Origin: Pseudoalteromonas sp. T1lg48
GTDB lineage: Bacteria > Pseudomonadota > Gammaproteobacteria > Enterobacterales > Alteromonadaceae
Direction of reading: 5' to 3'
Length of the DNA stretch: 64,000 bases
Assembly: GCF_002964785.1 (NCBI RefSeq)
Contig: NZ_PQCC01000004.1
Location: 186,001 to 250,000 of the forward strand
Position numbers and translations under genes: made by a program. Below the pieces are notes generated by a model. That model did not search any database. It saw only the letters and a list, made by a program, of their open reading frames with translations, and was not told where the DNA came from. Position 1 is the stretch's first letter; every line of letters begins with the position of its first letter. Shown piece by piece: positions 16,948-26,823 of the stretch.

Positions 16948-17427
16948 ATGAAACGAACTATTCCTTGTGTTGCAGTACTCGCTTTATTTACCTTACCCGT
17001 GAACGCCGCCGATGAAAGCTTGTCGGTGAGTGTTGGTGTTGCCGGTTGGGCCATATTTGATGAATTCGATGAATTTGCCCTTCATGCCGACTATGAACTT
17101 AAGCCGGTGCAGGACTTGTGGGGACTGCAACCACGAATGCTGGTGATAATTGCCGAGCATGACCAAAAATATTACGGCCTAGGTGCGGCTAAAGCCTTTA
17201 CCATCAATGATGATTGGAGCTGGGGCATAGCCAGTCATGTGGGTTATGCCCATAACCTGGACTCATTGGGCTACGACCTTGAATTCTATAGTTATCTATT
17301 CACTAAATACAAACTCACCAAGGAGCACCGAGTTCGCGCGGAAATAGGCCATATTTCCAATGCCGGGTTTGGCGAAACCAATCCGGGCTCGGAGAGTATA
17401 GTAATGAGTTACTCATATCATTTTTAA
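16948..17427 (+). CDS. PagL-like lipid A 3-O-deacylase
   Basis: 159 residues from ATG 16948. The signal peptide ends at PVNAAD and the rest is an 8-strand outer-membrane barrel pattern ending SYSYHF. The catalytic triad of PagL (His, Ser +2, Glu +14) is present in GHISNAGFGETNPGSES: H, then S two residues on, and E exactly fourteen residues after the H. PagL removes the 3-position acyl chain from lipid A. It is alone between two minus-strand genes. Confidence 0.85.
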   Translation: MKRTIPCVAVLALFTLPVNAADESLSVSVGVAGWAIFDEFDEFALHADYELKPVQDLWGLQPRMLVIIAEHDQKYYGLGAAKAFTINDDWSWGIASHVGYAHNLDSLGYDLEFYSYLFTKYKLTKEHRVRAEIGHISNAGFGETNPGSESIVMSYSYHF

Positions 17428-17444
17428 TTGCCAATGACGGCAAA

Positions 17445-17466
17445 AGCGCTAGTACAAGCTAGCGCT
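17445..17466 (-). terminator. Terminator overlapping the end of the CSD-DUF1294 gene
   Basis: AGCGCTAG / CTAGCGCT with a 6-base loop, followed in the minus direction by TTTTG. The stop codon of the gene (17449-17451) lies inside the stem. Confidence 0.65.
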
Positions 17467-18072
17467 AATCTTGTCGAGTAAGACTTGACCGTCACTGCCA
17501 CACAACCAGGCCACGGCCGCCAGGTTGACCAATACGCAGAGCCAAAAGACGAACAAAAAAGAGCCCTTCTTAGATTTATGTCTAAATTTATTTTGTGCCA
17601 TAAAGGCACCGGGCCAACCACCGAGTAAAGCCAACACCTGCAGCGTGCTTTCCGGTGTGCGCCACTGGTTGTTCTGGGCCTTCGCTTTATCACGCCCGTA
17701 AGCAATAAAGGTGATAAGGCTTAACAATAAATAAAGCGGCACAAACCACAGTGGCAACTTGCCAACTAAAATCGCAGCGACAATAAAAAGGCAACCTGCT
17801 GCTACGGTGAGATTACCTAGCGTCCTTGTCTGTCCCGGTCTTTTTTTTGCCCGGCGTTTATGATCGGCCGCAAAACTGATATCCACCGCTTGTGCACGCC
17901 CTTGCTTGTCTCGGGCACCTTGATAAACGATTAAATCACCGTTTTGAGGGCGGCGCGTCCTTTTCTTAAAGGCCTTGATATGCACAAATAAGCGCTCGCC
18001 CCCACCATTGGGTTGCACAAAGCCAAACCCTTTTTCATCATTCCATTGCTCGATTTTTCCTTGGTACTTCAT
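17449..18072 (-). CDS. Cold-shock domain fused to DUF1294 membrane domain
   Basis: 207 residues. The N-terminal 65 residues form a cold-shock domain with RNP1 (KGFGFVQP) and RNP2 (RLFVHIKAF). A Lys/Arg-rich linker leads to a DUF1294 membrane domain with about four helices and the motif GGWPGAFMAQNKFRHKSKKGSF. This CSD-DUF1294 fusion is a common gammaproteobacterial protein without assigned function; nucleic-acid binding at the membrane is inference. It is next to rnd on the same strand. Confidence 0.88.
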   Translation of the reverse strand: MKYQGKIEQWNDEKGFGFVQPNGGGERLFVHIKAFKKRTRRPQNGDLIVYQGARDKQGRAQAVDISFAADHKRRAKKRPGQTRTLGNLTVAAGCLFIVAAILVGKLPLWFVPLYLLLSLITFIAYGRDKAKAQNNQWRTPESTLQVLALLGGWPGAFMAQNKFRHKSKKGSFLFVFWLCVLVNLAAVAWLCGSDGQVLLDKISASLY

Positions 18073-18084
18073 TTACTCTGCACC

Positions 18085-19227
18085 CTACTCCTGCGCGCCC
18101 GGCACCCACTTGTTCAATACCTCGACAAGGTAGCCACTGCGCCATGGCTGTAAAATATCCGGCGCCATAAGTATTTGACGCTCTTCATCGGTTAACTTCC
18201 AGTTCCAACTGATCAACTGATTTATTTGCTTTTTACTCGCAAACACATCAGCCGGGATACCGCTGTCTTTGCTCACCGCGGTGATCTTTTGCTTGATGTC
18301 CTTGGCGGCCTGCTTGTAACCGCGATAATCCATCAAACGCATGACCCGAGCCGGTAACTGTTCCTCGCTTAACTCCCTGGCGCGCTCAATACAGGCGAGC
18401 ATTTCGCGACCCGAGCGATTAACCTCCATGGCATCAACACCGGGAATGTTGCGCATGCTGTTCAAAGAGCTTGGGCGACGTTTGGCGATTTCCACCATGT
18501 TTGCTTCTTTGACGATAAAATTCAGTGCCAGATTTTTACGTTGTGCCTTTTCTCGTCGCCACATGGCCAACTCACGCAGTGCCGCCAAGTCCCTCGGGTT
18601 AAGTTGCCAGGCCCCTTTCACATCTCGGTATAAAAGCTCATCCGGGGTAGTAAATGCACGCTTTTGAGAAATTAATTGTGACTCGGCAATAACGATATCG
18701 AACCAACCCTTGGCATTGATTTCTTCCACAATTTGCTCGAAACAAGGCAGTAAATGGGCAACATCAGCAGCGGCATAGGTAAGCTGGCTATCACGCAGTG
18801 GTCTTTGCAGCCAGTTGGTACGTGACTCGCTTTTGTCGATCTCAATACCCAAGCGCATATTCACCATGGCGGCGAAACCGACGCAGTTACCCGAGCCTAA
18901 CAGCTGCAGGGCGAACTGGGTATCGAACAGTGGCGCCGGGACAAAGCCGGCAAAGTTTTGAAATACTTCGATGTCTTCCGAGGGCGAGTGTAATACCTTT
19001 AACACCTCGGGCTTTTGCAATAATGCCCAAAGGGCGCCTAAATCTAACTCTGCCAGCGGATCGATCAGTGCCAGGTGCTGGCCGTCAAAAACCTGTAATA
19101 AGGCAATTTCTGGATAAAGTGTTCGGCGGCGCATAAACTCGGTGTCGATGGCGAGCACCTTTGCATTGCTGATCGCGTCGACAAATGTATCCAACGCCCC
19201 TTGCTCAGTGATTAACTGATATTCCAC
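18085..19227 (-). CDS. rnd: Ribonuclease D
   Basis: 380 residues. The DEDD-type 3'-5' exonuclease motifs are all visible: AIDTEFMRRRTLYPEIALLQ (Exo I), HSPSEDIEVF (Exo II) and YAAADVAHLLPCF (Exo III). HRDC domains follow (about residues 210-290). It trims 3' ends of tRNA and other structured RNA precursors. It sits between fadD and the CSD-DUF1294 gene. Confidence 0.95.
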   Translation of the reverse strand: MEYQLITEQGALDTFVDAISNAKVLAIDTEFMRRRTLYPEIALLQVFDGQHLALIDPLAELDLGALWALLQKPEVLKVLHSPSEDIEVFQNFAGFVPAPLFDTQFALQLLGSGNCVGFAAMVNMRLGIEIDKSESRTNWLQRPLRDSQLTYAAADVAHLLPCFEQIVEEINAKGWFDIVIAESQLISQKRAFTTPDELLYRDVKGAWQLNPRDLAALRELAMWRREKAQRKNLALNFIVKEANMVEIAKRRPSSLNSMRNIPGVDAMEVNRSGREMLACIERARELSEEQLPARVMRLMDYRGYKQAAKDIKQKITAVSKDSGIPADVFASKKQINQLISWNWKLTDEERQILMAPDILQPWRSGYLVEVLNKWVPGAQE

Positions 19228-19240
19228 TTGTACTCCTTAA

Positions 19241-19262
19241 AAACAAACCGGCTATTGCCGGT
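19241..19262 (-). terminator. Terminator after fadD
   Basis: ACCGGC / GCCGGT with a 4-base loop followed in the minus direction by TTGTTTTT. It lies in the 45 bases between the fadD stop and the rnd start. Confidence 0.7.
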
Positions 19263-19272
19263 CTGTTCATCG

Positions 19273-20937
19273 CTATTTTTGTTCGTCTTTTAATGCACGT
19301 CGCAGTATTTTCCCGACGTTGGTTTTTGGCAATTCATCACGAAATTCCACCAACTTAGGAACCTTATAATTCGTCAGGTTATCACGACAATGCTTTATTA
19401 TATCCTTTTCCGTTAAAGACGGGTCCTTTTTAACAACAAATACTTTTACTTGCTCGCCGCTGATCTCGTGGGGCACGCCAATGGCGGCAACTTCTAACAC
19501 CCCTTCATGGTCGGCAATCACTTCTTCAATTTCATTAGGGAAGACATTAAAACCGGAAACCAGGATCATGTCTTTCTTACGGTCAACAATATAGAAGAAG
19601 CCTTCGTCATCGTAGGTGGCGATATCACCGGTGGCAAACCAGCCATCTTTTAAGCATTCGGCAGTGGCATCGGGGCGGTTATAATAGCCTTTCATTACCT
19701 GCGGGCCTTTCACCCACAGCTCACCCGGCTCGCCCTTAGGCGCTTCTTCCCCATTATCCAGCATCAGCTTGATGTCGGTGCTCGGTGCTGGCAGGCCGAT
19801 TGAGCCATTGTAACCGTCAAGATCGTAAGGGCTGACGGTTACCAGCGGAGAACACTCGGTTAAACCGTAGCCTTCTACCAGGCGCGTACCAGTGACCTTT
19901 TGCCAGCGCTCCGCCACCGGGCGTTGCACCGCCATGCCGCCACCGAGTGACATTTTCAAATTAGAAAAGTCGATATCGGCGAAGCCGTCGGTATTCAATA
20001 AACCGTTAAACAGGGTGTTCACCCCAGTGACCACGGTGAACTTGTTGCTTTTAAGCTCTTTGACAAAGCCCTTCATATCACGGGGGTTGGTGATCAGCAG
20101 GTTCATACCGCCGTACTTCATGAAGGTCAGACAGTTCGCGGTCAATGCAAAGATATGATAAAGCGGCAAGGCCGTCACCACGATTTCTTTGCCACGCTCA
20201 AGAATATTATCCAAACAGCCGGACACCTGCTCCAGGTTGCCCACCATGTTGCCGTGAGTCAGCATGGCCCCTTTCGACACCCCGGTAGTACCGCCTGTAT
20301 ATTGTAAAAAGGCCAGATCATCTAAGGTTACCTGGGGACGTTGATAGGTGGCCACATTGCCCTTTTTCATCACCTCGGTGAAGGGAATGGTGTTTTTTAG
20401 CTGATAGGCCGGCACCATTTTCTTGATATATTTCACCACAAAGTTGACCAGATGCTTCTTCAGGCCGCCAACCATATCGCCCACTTCGGTGACGATCACA
20501 TGCTTAACCTGAGTATGGGCAATGGCTTTTTCCAGAGTATGGGCAAAATTAGCGAGAATAAAGATGGCATCCGCCTCGGAGTCATTCAATTGATGCTCGA
20601 GCTCACGCGCCGTGTATAAGGGGTTTACGTTAACCACCACACAGCCGGCACGTAATACGCCTAAAATACTTACCGGCGTTTGCAGAAGATTAGGCATCAT
20701 CACCGCGACTTTAGAGCCGGGCTTAAGACCAAGGTCATTGTTAATGTAAGACGCGACCTTTTTGGTGGCTTCGTCAAGCTGCTGATAACTCAGCGTCACA
20801 CCCATATTTTTAAATGCAGGCAGGTGTGCAAAATCACTAAAACTTTTTTCAAACAGTGTCAGTAAAGAGTCGTAATGAGCGGGATCGATGGTTTCTGGGC
20901 AACCCTTCGGATAACGCTTAAGCCAGATTTTCTCCAC
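19273..20937 (-). CDS. fadD: Long-chain fatty acid-CoA ligase
   Basis: 554 residues. The AMP-binding P-loop [17 protein letters not shown] is near residue 215, [12 protein letters not shown] is the A5 motif, and the FACS signature region is [27 protein letters not shown]. The C-terminal lysine motif is [13 protein letters not shown]. It activates free long-chain fatty acids to acyl-CoA for beta-oxidation and membrane use. Gene order fadD-rnd is conserved in gammaproteobacteria. Confidence 0.95.
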   Translation of the reverse strand: MEKIWLKRYPKGCPETIDPAHYDSLLTLFEKSFSDFAHLPAFKNMGVTLSYQQLDEATKKVASYINNDLGLKPGSKVAVMMPNLLQTPVSILGVLRAGCVVVNVNPLYTARELEHQLNDSEADAIFILANFAHTLEKAIAHTQVKHVIVTEVGDMVGGLKKHLVNFVVKYIKKMVPAYQLKNTIPFTEVMKKGNVATYQRPQVTLDDLAFLQYTGGTTGVSKGAMLTHGNMVGNLEQVSGCLDNILERGKEIVVTALPLYHIFALTANCLTFMKYGGMNLLITNPRDMKGFVKELKSNKFTVVTGVNTLFNGLLNTDGFADIDFSNLKMSLGGGMAVQRPVAERWQKVTGTRLVEGYGLTECSPLVTVSPYDLDGYNGSIGLPAPSTDIKLMLDNGEEAPKGEPGELWVKGPQVMKGYYNRPDATAECLKDGWFATGDIATYDDEGFFYIVDRKKDMILVSGFNVFPNEIEEVIADHEGVLEVAAIGVPHEISGEQVKVFVVKKDPSLTEKDIIKHCRDNLTNYKVPKLVEFRDELPKTNVGKILRRALKDEQK

Positions 20938-21150
20938 ACTAGGCTCCTATTAATTTGTTCTTATAATGGTTTATCTTAGAAGTCATGAGTCACGGCGTAA
21001 TCAGGGCACGACGCCAAACTAATGTGCGTATGGCTCGCTGCTGGGCGGCCGGTTTATCGCACTACTAACCTTAATCTAAGTTGATATTTTTAACAATTGA
21101 GCAAAAGCTCTAATTTCAGCGATATTCCCATATTTACGGCAAAGTTACAA

Positions 21151-22017
21151 TTATCTTGCGCCACTTTGATGCAAATGTGCACCAATAAGTTGCGCACATT
21201 CTAAGGCGCTTTGCATATGACAATGGTGGCCGCCTGCTACTACTTTAGCACTTAACTGACTGTAATGATGAGCAAATTTATGTTCATTTTGGTGCACCAT
21301 GGAATAACCTTCGGTGCCTTTGATAAGCAGGGTCGGCACATCTATGGTATCGAGTAAGGCATGAGCCTGAGCCTCACTGTAGCGAAAAGCGGAATAATGC
21401 TTGATACGCGGGTCGGTACGCAGTCGCACTCCTCCCTCGGGTCCGGGCTCAATATTGCGGGCCATCAGTTCCTTACCCACCGGCTCATCAAAGTCGCTGA
21501 TCGCCAATCGCCGAGCAACCAGGTCATCGCTACTAGGGTACTCGCGGATCTTTTCGCCCCGGGCCCGTTGCGCCAATGCGCGCATCAACAAGGCTTTGGC
21601 TTCTTCCGGCTCGGCACAAACCAAACCTATGCCTTCGATCAGAGTGAGACTGGCAATGTGCTCGGGAAAGCAGGCTACATATAAGGACGCCACCATGGCC
21701 CCTAATGAATGGCCGACAAGATGCACACGCTGTGCCTGACACTGAGTGATCACCTGATGCAAATCATCTACATAATCGATAAAGTAATAGTGCGCCTGAG
21801 GATGGCGCCATTGGGATAAGCCATGCCCCGGCCAGTCAAAGGCATATAATGGCAACTGGGGTGATAATTCCCGCATCAGGGGGGCAAAACTAGCGCTATT
21901 ATCCTGCCAGCCATGACAGGCGATCACCACATCGTCTTGATGCAAACTTATGGCCTGCTCACTATTGCTTAGGCCACACAAAGTTAAGGCACGGTTATTT
22001 ATCGAAAATGTATGCAA
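21151..22017 (-). CDS. Alpha/beta hydrolase
   Basis: 288 residues of the classic alpha/beta fold. The oxyanion region is IACHGWQDNSASFAPL, the nucleophile elbow HLVGHSLGAMVASLY, and the catalytic histidine is in GGHHCHMQ. The substrate is unknown; family members include lipases and epoxide or ester hydrolases. It lacks a signal peptide. It is divergent from the alkaline phosphatase gene. Confidence 0.85.
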   Translation of the reverse strand: MHTFSINNRALTLCGLSNSEQAISLHQDDVVIACHGWQDNSASFAPLMRELSPQLPLYAFDWPGHGLSQWRHPQAHYYFIDYVDDLHQVITQCQAQRVHLVGHSLGAMVASLYVACFPEHIASLTLIEGIGLVCAEPEEAKALLMRALAQRARGEKIREYPSSDDLVARRLAISDFDEPVGKELMARNIEPGPEGGVRLRTDPRIKHYSAFRYSEAQAHALLDTIDVPTLLIKGTEGYSMVHQNEHKFAHHYSQLSAKVVAGGHHCHMQSALECAQLIGAHLHQSGAR

Positions 22018-22098
22018 AGCAACTCCATTTCACCGCAAGGCGGTTTATTTTCATAATCTAAGGTATAGAATGGCGGCAACTGACAACAGGACTTTGAC

Positions 22099-23391
22099 AT
22101 GAAACGTACATTCACTTTGGCTACTCTCTCCTTCGCCAGCTTTTTTGCCAGTGCGAATGCGCCAACACCCAAAAATATAATATACATGATTGGCGATGGC
22201 ATGGGACCTGCCTATACCTCTGCATATCGCTATTACCAAGACGATCCAAACACCGCCGTAGTTGAAAGCACCGTCTTTGATTCTATGCTCACCGGCATGG
22301 CTCATACCTACCCGGATGATGACACCATAGTTACCGACTCCGCCGCTGGTGCCACCGCCTTAGCGACAGCGACCAAAAGCTATAACGGCGCCATTGCCGT
22401 CGATGGCGAAAAACAAAAATTAAAAACCATGCTTGAGATCGCTAAAGAAAAGGGCATGACCACAGCCCTGGTGGCCTCCTCGCAAATCAACCATGCGACT
22501 CCGGCAAGCTTTGCTGCCCATAACGAAGCGCGCGGCAACTACGACGACATAGCCAACGACTATATCGATAATAAAATCAATGGCAAACTACCCGTTGATC
22601 TTATGCTCGGTGGCGGCACCCAATACTTTATCCGCGAAGATAGAAACTTAGTCAACGAGTTTATCGCCGCCGGTTATCAGTACAGTGACAGCTTGGCCCA
22701 ACTTGAACAAATTGAACAGGTTCCGGCCATTGGCTTATACGCTGCCAAGGGCCTGCCCTTCGCCCTGGATAGCGATCCCGAACGCCTGACCAAGATGACC
22801 CGCAAGGCACTTTCTTTGTTAGAGCAGAATGAAAAACCATTTTTCGTGATGATCGAAGGCAGCCAGATCGACTGGTGTGGCCACGCCAATGATATCGCCT
22901 GCGCTATGGCTGAGATGCATGACTTTGCCGAGGCCATCAAGATCGCTAAGGACTTTATCGCCAAGCATCCCGACACGTTACTCGTGGTCACCGCGGATCA
23001 CTCCACGGGTGGTTTAACCATAGGCGCCCAAGGCCAGTATAAATGGCAGGCGGATGTGGTTAAGGGTGTGCAGGCAACCGCCGAAGTGATTGCCGAGCGT
23101 CTTATGGCCAGTGACAACATGCAAGAGCAATGGCAAAGCAATAGCGGCCTGGCCTATACCAAGGAGCGTGAAGTGTTACTTACACAGGCAAAACAAGTGG
23201 ATGAAGAGGCCCTGGTTTTAGCGGTTAAAAAGCTCATCAATGAAGCCAGCTTCACCGGCTGGACAACCTCCGGCCACACCGCCATAGACGTGCAGGTGTT
23301 TGCCCATGGTATGGGTCATGAGCAGTTTATCGGCTCACAAAATAACGTCGATATCGCCACAAAGTTAATATCTTTTATTAACAAACAATAA
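22099..23391 (+). CDS. phoA: Alkaline phosphatase
   Basis: 430 residues, signal peptide ending ASANA. Metal and nucleophile motifs of the PhoA family are present: MIGDGMGPAY, VTDSAAGATALATATK (Ser nucleophile), EGSQIDWCGHAND, VVTADHSTGGLT, and HGMGHEQFIG. It releases phosphate from organic monoesters in the periplasm. I looked for a Pho box upstream and did not see a convincing one; TATAGAAT near 22065 could be the -10. The symbol follows the family and is not an orthology claim. Confidence 0.9.
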   Translation: MKRTFTLATLSFASFFASANAPTPKNIIYMIGDGMGPAYTSAYRYYQDDPNTAVVESTVFDSMLTGMAHTYPDDDTIVTDSAAGATALATATKSYNGAIAVDGEKQKLKTMLEIAKEKGMTTALVASSQINHATPASFAAHNEARGNYDDIANDYIDNKINGKLPVDLMLGGGTQYFIREDRNLVNEFIAAGYQYSDSLAQLEQIEQVPAIGLYAAKGLPFALDSDPERLTKMTRKALSLLEQNEKPFFVMIEGSQIDWCGHANDIACAMAEMHDFAEAIKIAKDFIAKHPDTLLVVTADHSTGGLTIGAQGQYKWQADVVKGVQATAEVIAERLMASDNMQEQWQSNSGLAYTKEREVLLTQAKQVDEEALVLAVKKLINEASFTGWTTSGHTAIDVQVFAHGMGHEQFIGSQNNVDIATKLISFINKQ

Positions 23392-23476
23392 CAAAGTTGA
23401 TATCTCAGCAATATTGGGTTACTGTTGAACCTGCTTGTTAACATAGTTTAACAACCCTACTGAAAACTGAAGACTC

Positions 23477-23503
23477 AAAAGCCGCTCATTGAGCGGCTTT
23501 TTT
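23477..23503. terminator. Terminator between phoA and the EIIC-EAL gene
   Basis: AAAAGCCGCTC / GAGCGGCTTTTTT with loop ATT. The TGA stop of the minus-strand EAL gene lies inside the stem, so the hairpin serves both genes. Confidence 0.85.
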
Positions 23504-25570
23504 ACTGTTGGCAACAGGTAAATCCCGATTTATCTGTACTATGGTATCTAGGCCCTGATCGGCAAACTTACGGATTGCCTGCTCAAGAGTCAAAGGATGA
23601 TCAAAGTAATAGCCCTGTAACTGGGAAATCGGTAAGGGCGTAATAAAGTCGGCATGAAAGTCCGACTCAATGCCTTCTGCCACCACCTCAAAACCCAACT
23701 GATGGCACATTTGCGTCAGGCTTTGATACAAGATGGTTGCCGGATCATGTTCATCACTGGGTAACAGGCTGCGATCGAATTTGATGGTGTCGACGTTAAG
23801 CTTACTAAGAAGGCTCAAGCAGGAATAGCCGGTACCGAAATCATCCACCGCACAGCGGATCCCTTCACTTCGTAACTTAGCAACTATCTCCTGGGTGCGG
23901 CTAAAATCGTCGGCATATGAGGACTCCAGAATCTCTACTTCAACCTGATCCGGAAACTTACTGAAAGCGCGGATCACACGCTTATAGCGGCGGTTAATGA
24001 GATTACGCGGAGAAATGTTAAAACTGATTTTCGGCACCAGTTGATGACGATGAAATTGCTGCAGGTCGAGCTCCAACTGATCAATAACAAAGCTATCGAC
24101 CACATCCATCATTTGAAACCGCTCCAATACATCAATAAACCAGGGGCTGACAATGGTACCATCACTGCGCTTATGACGTAGCAGCGCCTCAAAACCGAGA
24201 ATACGCTTGGTTTTTTTACAAACCTTGGGTTGATAGTACAGGCATAAGGCGCCCTCTTTTAGGGTTTCAATCACCTCGTTCAGGCGCTTTTGCTCCGCTA
24301 TTTTTTGACTGTCTCGCTTGGCAAATTGCGCTTCTGCCTGTCGTTCTAACTGGCGTCCGGCACTCACCCGTTTGACCAGCATATCCAGTTGGCGACCACT
24401 GATATTATGTTCTCTGTTGGCCTTTACAAAGGGCAGATACATCAGGGTACTTAGGCCGATAAGCAGCGCCTGCCAGAGTACACCGATAAGACTATCGGTG
24501 GCCACATAACCACTAATAAACACCGGAGTAAACCAGGGAATATCCGCCCCTGCGACCACACTTATCCAGCCCTGACTTATAACAAGGTTACTAAGCAAGG
24601 CATTAATTAAAGGGGTGATAATAAAGGGCACCAGCAAATAAGGATTAAACACTATGGGTAGGGCGTAAACCATGATCTCGCTGAGATTAAACAGCGCCAG
24701 CGGCGAACTAAGCCGGGCAATACTGGCTTCATGGGTGCCCTTCCCTTGCAGTAGACAGGCGATCACTAAGCCCCAGATACATCCGGAGCCACCAAGCAGC
24801 ACAAAGCTATTGATATAACTTTCGCTGTCCATACCAAAGCCCAATAGAAAGTTGCTCATCTGTGGTGTCGCTATAATTTGATAGGCATTATCGCCATGAA
24901 TGCCGAACAACCATAATAGATGCGAGCCCAGGAGCTGTATGGTGAGCTTCTCGCCGCTGCTCAAAAGCGCATGCTGCTCATTAAATACCGCCAATGCTTG
25001 ACCCAGTAACCAATCAACGAGGGGAAATAGCGTAAAGGTGGCTGACACCACCAACATATACGGCAATATCAAATTCAGGTGTTTGACCAAAAATAAGCTG
25101 ATGTTGCCAACGGGCATAATCCGTAACCAGCGGGCACGTAAAATGGCGCGCATCATATAGCAACAGAAAATGGGGATTAAAATGGTGTAGAGCACGCCGG
25201 CGCGGCTGTTAACACCTATGCTGCCATCGTCAAGCACATAAATATAACCTGAGGCGACACTAAAGCAGGTAAGAACCAAAATAGGTACTGCTATGGTATT
25301 AAGTTTAAGATTTTTGGCCAGGTAATAGCTAAAGGACAGCAAGGTGGTCAGCGGAAACAAGGTCCAGACCAGCACATTGAACGAGCTCAAAAATGCATAG
25401 GACGCGACCAACTTTTCATAATTCAACCAGTGTGTAACCAAGGTTACCAAGGCAGCCATTACAAAAAACGGGATCAGGGCTATATACCCCTCTCGCAACG
25501 ATAAAATTACCGTATTGGCGGCTAGTTTGGCAGCTCCGCGGGTAAACACTGCAAAAACGCGATGATGCAC
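23486..25570 (-). CDS. PTS EIIC-like membrane domain fused to an EAL phosphodiesterase
   Basis: 694 residues. Residues about 1-390 form a polytopic domain like EIIC of the lactose/cellobiose PTS (GIHGDNAYQIIATPQM, FNLSEIMVYALPIVFNPYL). Residues about 430-680 form an EAL domain with FEALLRH, NISPRN, the EILES glutamate, DDFGTGYSCLSLLSKLNVD, EVVAEGIES and QLQGYYF, so c-di-GMP hydrolysis should be possible. No PTS EIIA or EIIB gene is nearby. The EIIC part may therefore sense a sugar and control c-di-GMP turnover, which is inference. Confidence 0.85.
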   Translation of the reverse strand: MHHRVFAVFTRGAAKLAANTVILSLREGYIALIPFFVMAALVTLVTHWLNYEKLVASYAFLSSFNVLVWTLFPLTTLLSFSYYLAKNLKLNTIAVPILVLTCFSVASGYIYVLDDGSIGVNSRAGVLYTILIPIFCCYMMRAILRARWLRIMPVGNISLFLVKHLNLILPYMLVVSATFTLFPLVDWLLGQALAVFNEQHALLSSGEKLTIQLLGSHLLWLFGIHGDNAYQIIATPQMSNFLLGFGMDSESYINSFVLLGGSGCIWGLVIACLLQGKGTHEASIARLSSPLALFNLSEIMVYALPIVFNPYLLVPFIITPLINALLSNLVISQGWISVVAGADIPWFTPVFISGYVATDSLIGVLWQALLIGLSTLMYLPFVKANREHNISGRQLDMLVKRVSAGRQLERQAEAQFAKRDSQKIAEQKRLNEVIETLKEGALCLYYQPKVCKKTKRILGFEALLRHKRSDGTIVSPWFIDVLERFQMMDVVDSFVIDQLELDLQQFHRHQLVPKISFNISPRNLINRRYKRVIRAFSKFPDQVEVEILESSYADDFSRTQEIVAKLRSEGIRCAVDDFGTGYSCLSLLSKLNVDTIKFDRSLLPSDEHDPATILYQSLTQMCHQLGFEVVAEGIESDFHADFITPLPISQLQGYYFDHPLTLEQAIRKFADQGLDTIVQINRDLPVANSKKAAQ

Positions 25571-25787
25571 GATATTAATAACTTATTATTATTTTTATTA
25601 ATTCATAAAGTATCGCTTAATGGCAAAATTGTCCACATTTTAACAACGTATTCTGTCATTGGGGTACATTCATAAAAGGCGGGCTGCGGGTGGTTCATCC
25701 TGGTCAACAGAAGATAAATAGTTTGCCCAGTGCCTACCTTTCTTATTGGCAGCTTTAAAGGTGGGCGGAGAGTCTCGGGTCTAGGTA

Positions 25788-26072
25788 TTAAGCGTACAGG
25801 CTTATATGTAACATGGCCTGAACTTCTTCGCGGCGTTGCAAGAAGGCATATTCTCGATAGGTGGCAATGGCTGCACTGGTGCGACTGTCTCTTGGCTGGT
25901 CATAGATGGTTTGCCGATACAGCGCCTCGGCGAGCTCGCGTCCGTGCTCCGAGTGATTAACCTTGCCGCCGCGAGGCTCGGCGCTGGTTTCACGCACCAC
26001 CTTGTCGCTGCGCGCCTGGGCATGAACCTGAGGCGCACCGGCTGGAGCTTGGCTAATTAGACGAATAGACAT
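25788..26072 (-). CDS. Small conserved-looking protein of unknown function
   Basis: 94 residues starting ATG 26072 (MSIRLISQAPAGAPQ). It is hydrophilic, with a Gly/Arg-rich middle and a C-terminal helix (ATYREYAFLQRREEVQAMLHI). No signal or membrane segment. It lies on the same strand 62 bases downstream of tsaB. I do not recognise a function. Confidence 0.55.
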   Translation of the reverse strand: MSIRLISQAPAGAPQVHAQARSDKVVRETSAEPRGGKVNHSEHGRELAEALYRQTIYDQPRDSRTSAAIATYREYAFLQRREEVQAMLHISLYA

Positions 26073-26134
26073 AGGTTAGCTAATGACAAAAGACACTGTT
26101 TTAGTGTGATACAAAGCACCGCTAAGCGCAATGT

Positions 26135-26821
26135 TTATTCCCGACCCGGTAGTTTTTTCCAGGTTACCGTATCGCGCACATACACTGGCTGCGCCGAGGC
26201 CGCATCGGCCACATTGCCCCGGGCAAATTCGCGTGCCAACAGCGGCAGCATGTAGCGACTGTCCGGCAAGGTAATCTCCTTATCCACCTGAACCTGGCTC
26301 AGCCCGTCGGCCATCTCAGGGTAGGTTTGCCACCCCGTGCCCACGGCCACCGCGGCGCCAAACGGGCTGGTAACGGCGCTAGGTTCAAGCACCTGCTGCT
26401 CGCCAACTAACTGAGCTAAACCTTCCTTTGCCTCATAGGCACCCAGATACACCTCACCCATACGCGCATCGATGGCGGCCAAGACAGTGCTGGCACCGCG
26501 CTCGCTAATAGCCTGCTGTGCCATCATGGCCAAAGAGGAAACGCCAATCACCGGAGTGTTAGTGGCAAAAGCCAGGCCCTGAGCAACGGAAACGCTAATA
26601 CGAACCCCGGTAAAACTGCCGGGTCCCTGACAATAACCAATCACATCCACATCTTGAATATCGCAATTTGCCTGCGTTAATAACGCATCGATTTCATCGA
26701 GAATGCGCTGACTGTGCTGCTGCGGGCAGACATCAAAAAAGTGATAGAGTTTATCCTGATGCATTAAGGCAAGCGATAAGGCTTCGGTTGAGGCGTCAAG
26801 GGCTAGGATGGTTTGGCTCAT
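26135..26821 (-). CDS. tsaB: tRNA threonylcarbamoyladenosine biosynthesis protein TsaB
   Basis: 228 residues from ATG 26821 (MSQTILALDASTEALSLAL); an upstream in-frame Met would overlap yoaA and is rejected. The ASKHA-fold motifs ILALDAST, GPGSFTGVRISVSVAQGLAF and AIDARMGEVYLG are typical. TsaB acts with TsaD and TsaE to make t6A on tRNAs reading ANN codons. It starts two bases past the yoaA stop, so the two are probably cotranscribed. Confidence 0.95.
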   Translation of the reverse strand: MSQTILALDASTEALSLALMHQDKLYHFFDVCPQQHSQRILDEIDALLTQANCDIQDVDVIGYCQGPGSFTGVRISVSVAQGLAFATNTPVIGVSSLAMMAQQAISERGASTVLAAIDARMGEVYLGAYEAKEGLAQLVGEQQVLEPSAVTSPFGAAVAVGTGWQTYPEMADGLSQVQVDKEITLPDSRYMLPLLAREFARGNVADAASAQPVYVRDTVTWKKLPGRE

Positions 26822-26823
26822 AG

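Noticed and set aside
22018..22098. Pho box in front of the alkaline phosphatase
   Set aside because: No pair of TGTCA-like repeats with 11-bp spacing; TGACA near 22080 and 22093 are 15 bases apart and overlap the ribosome site.
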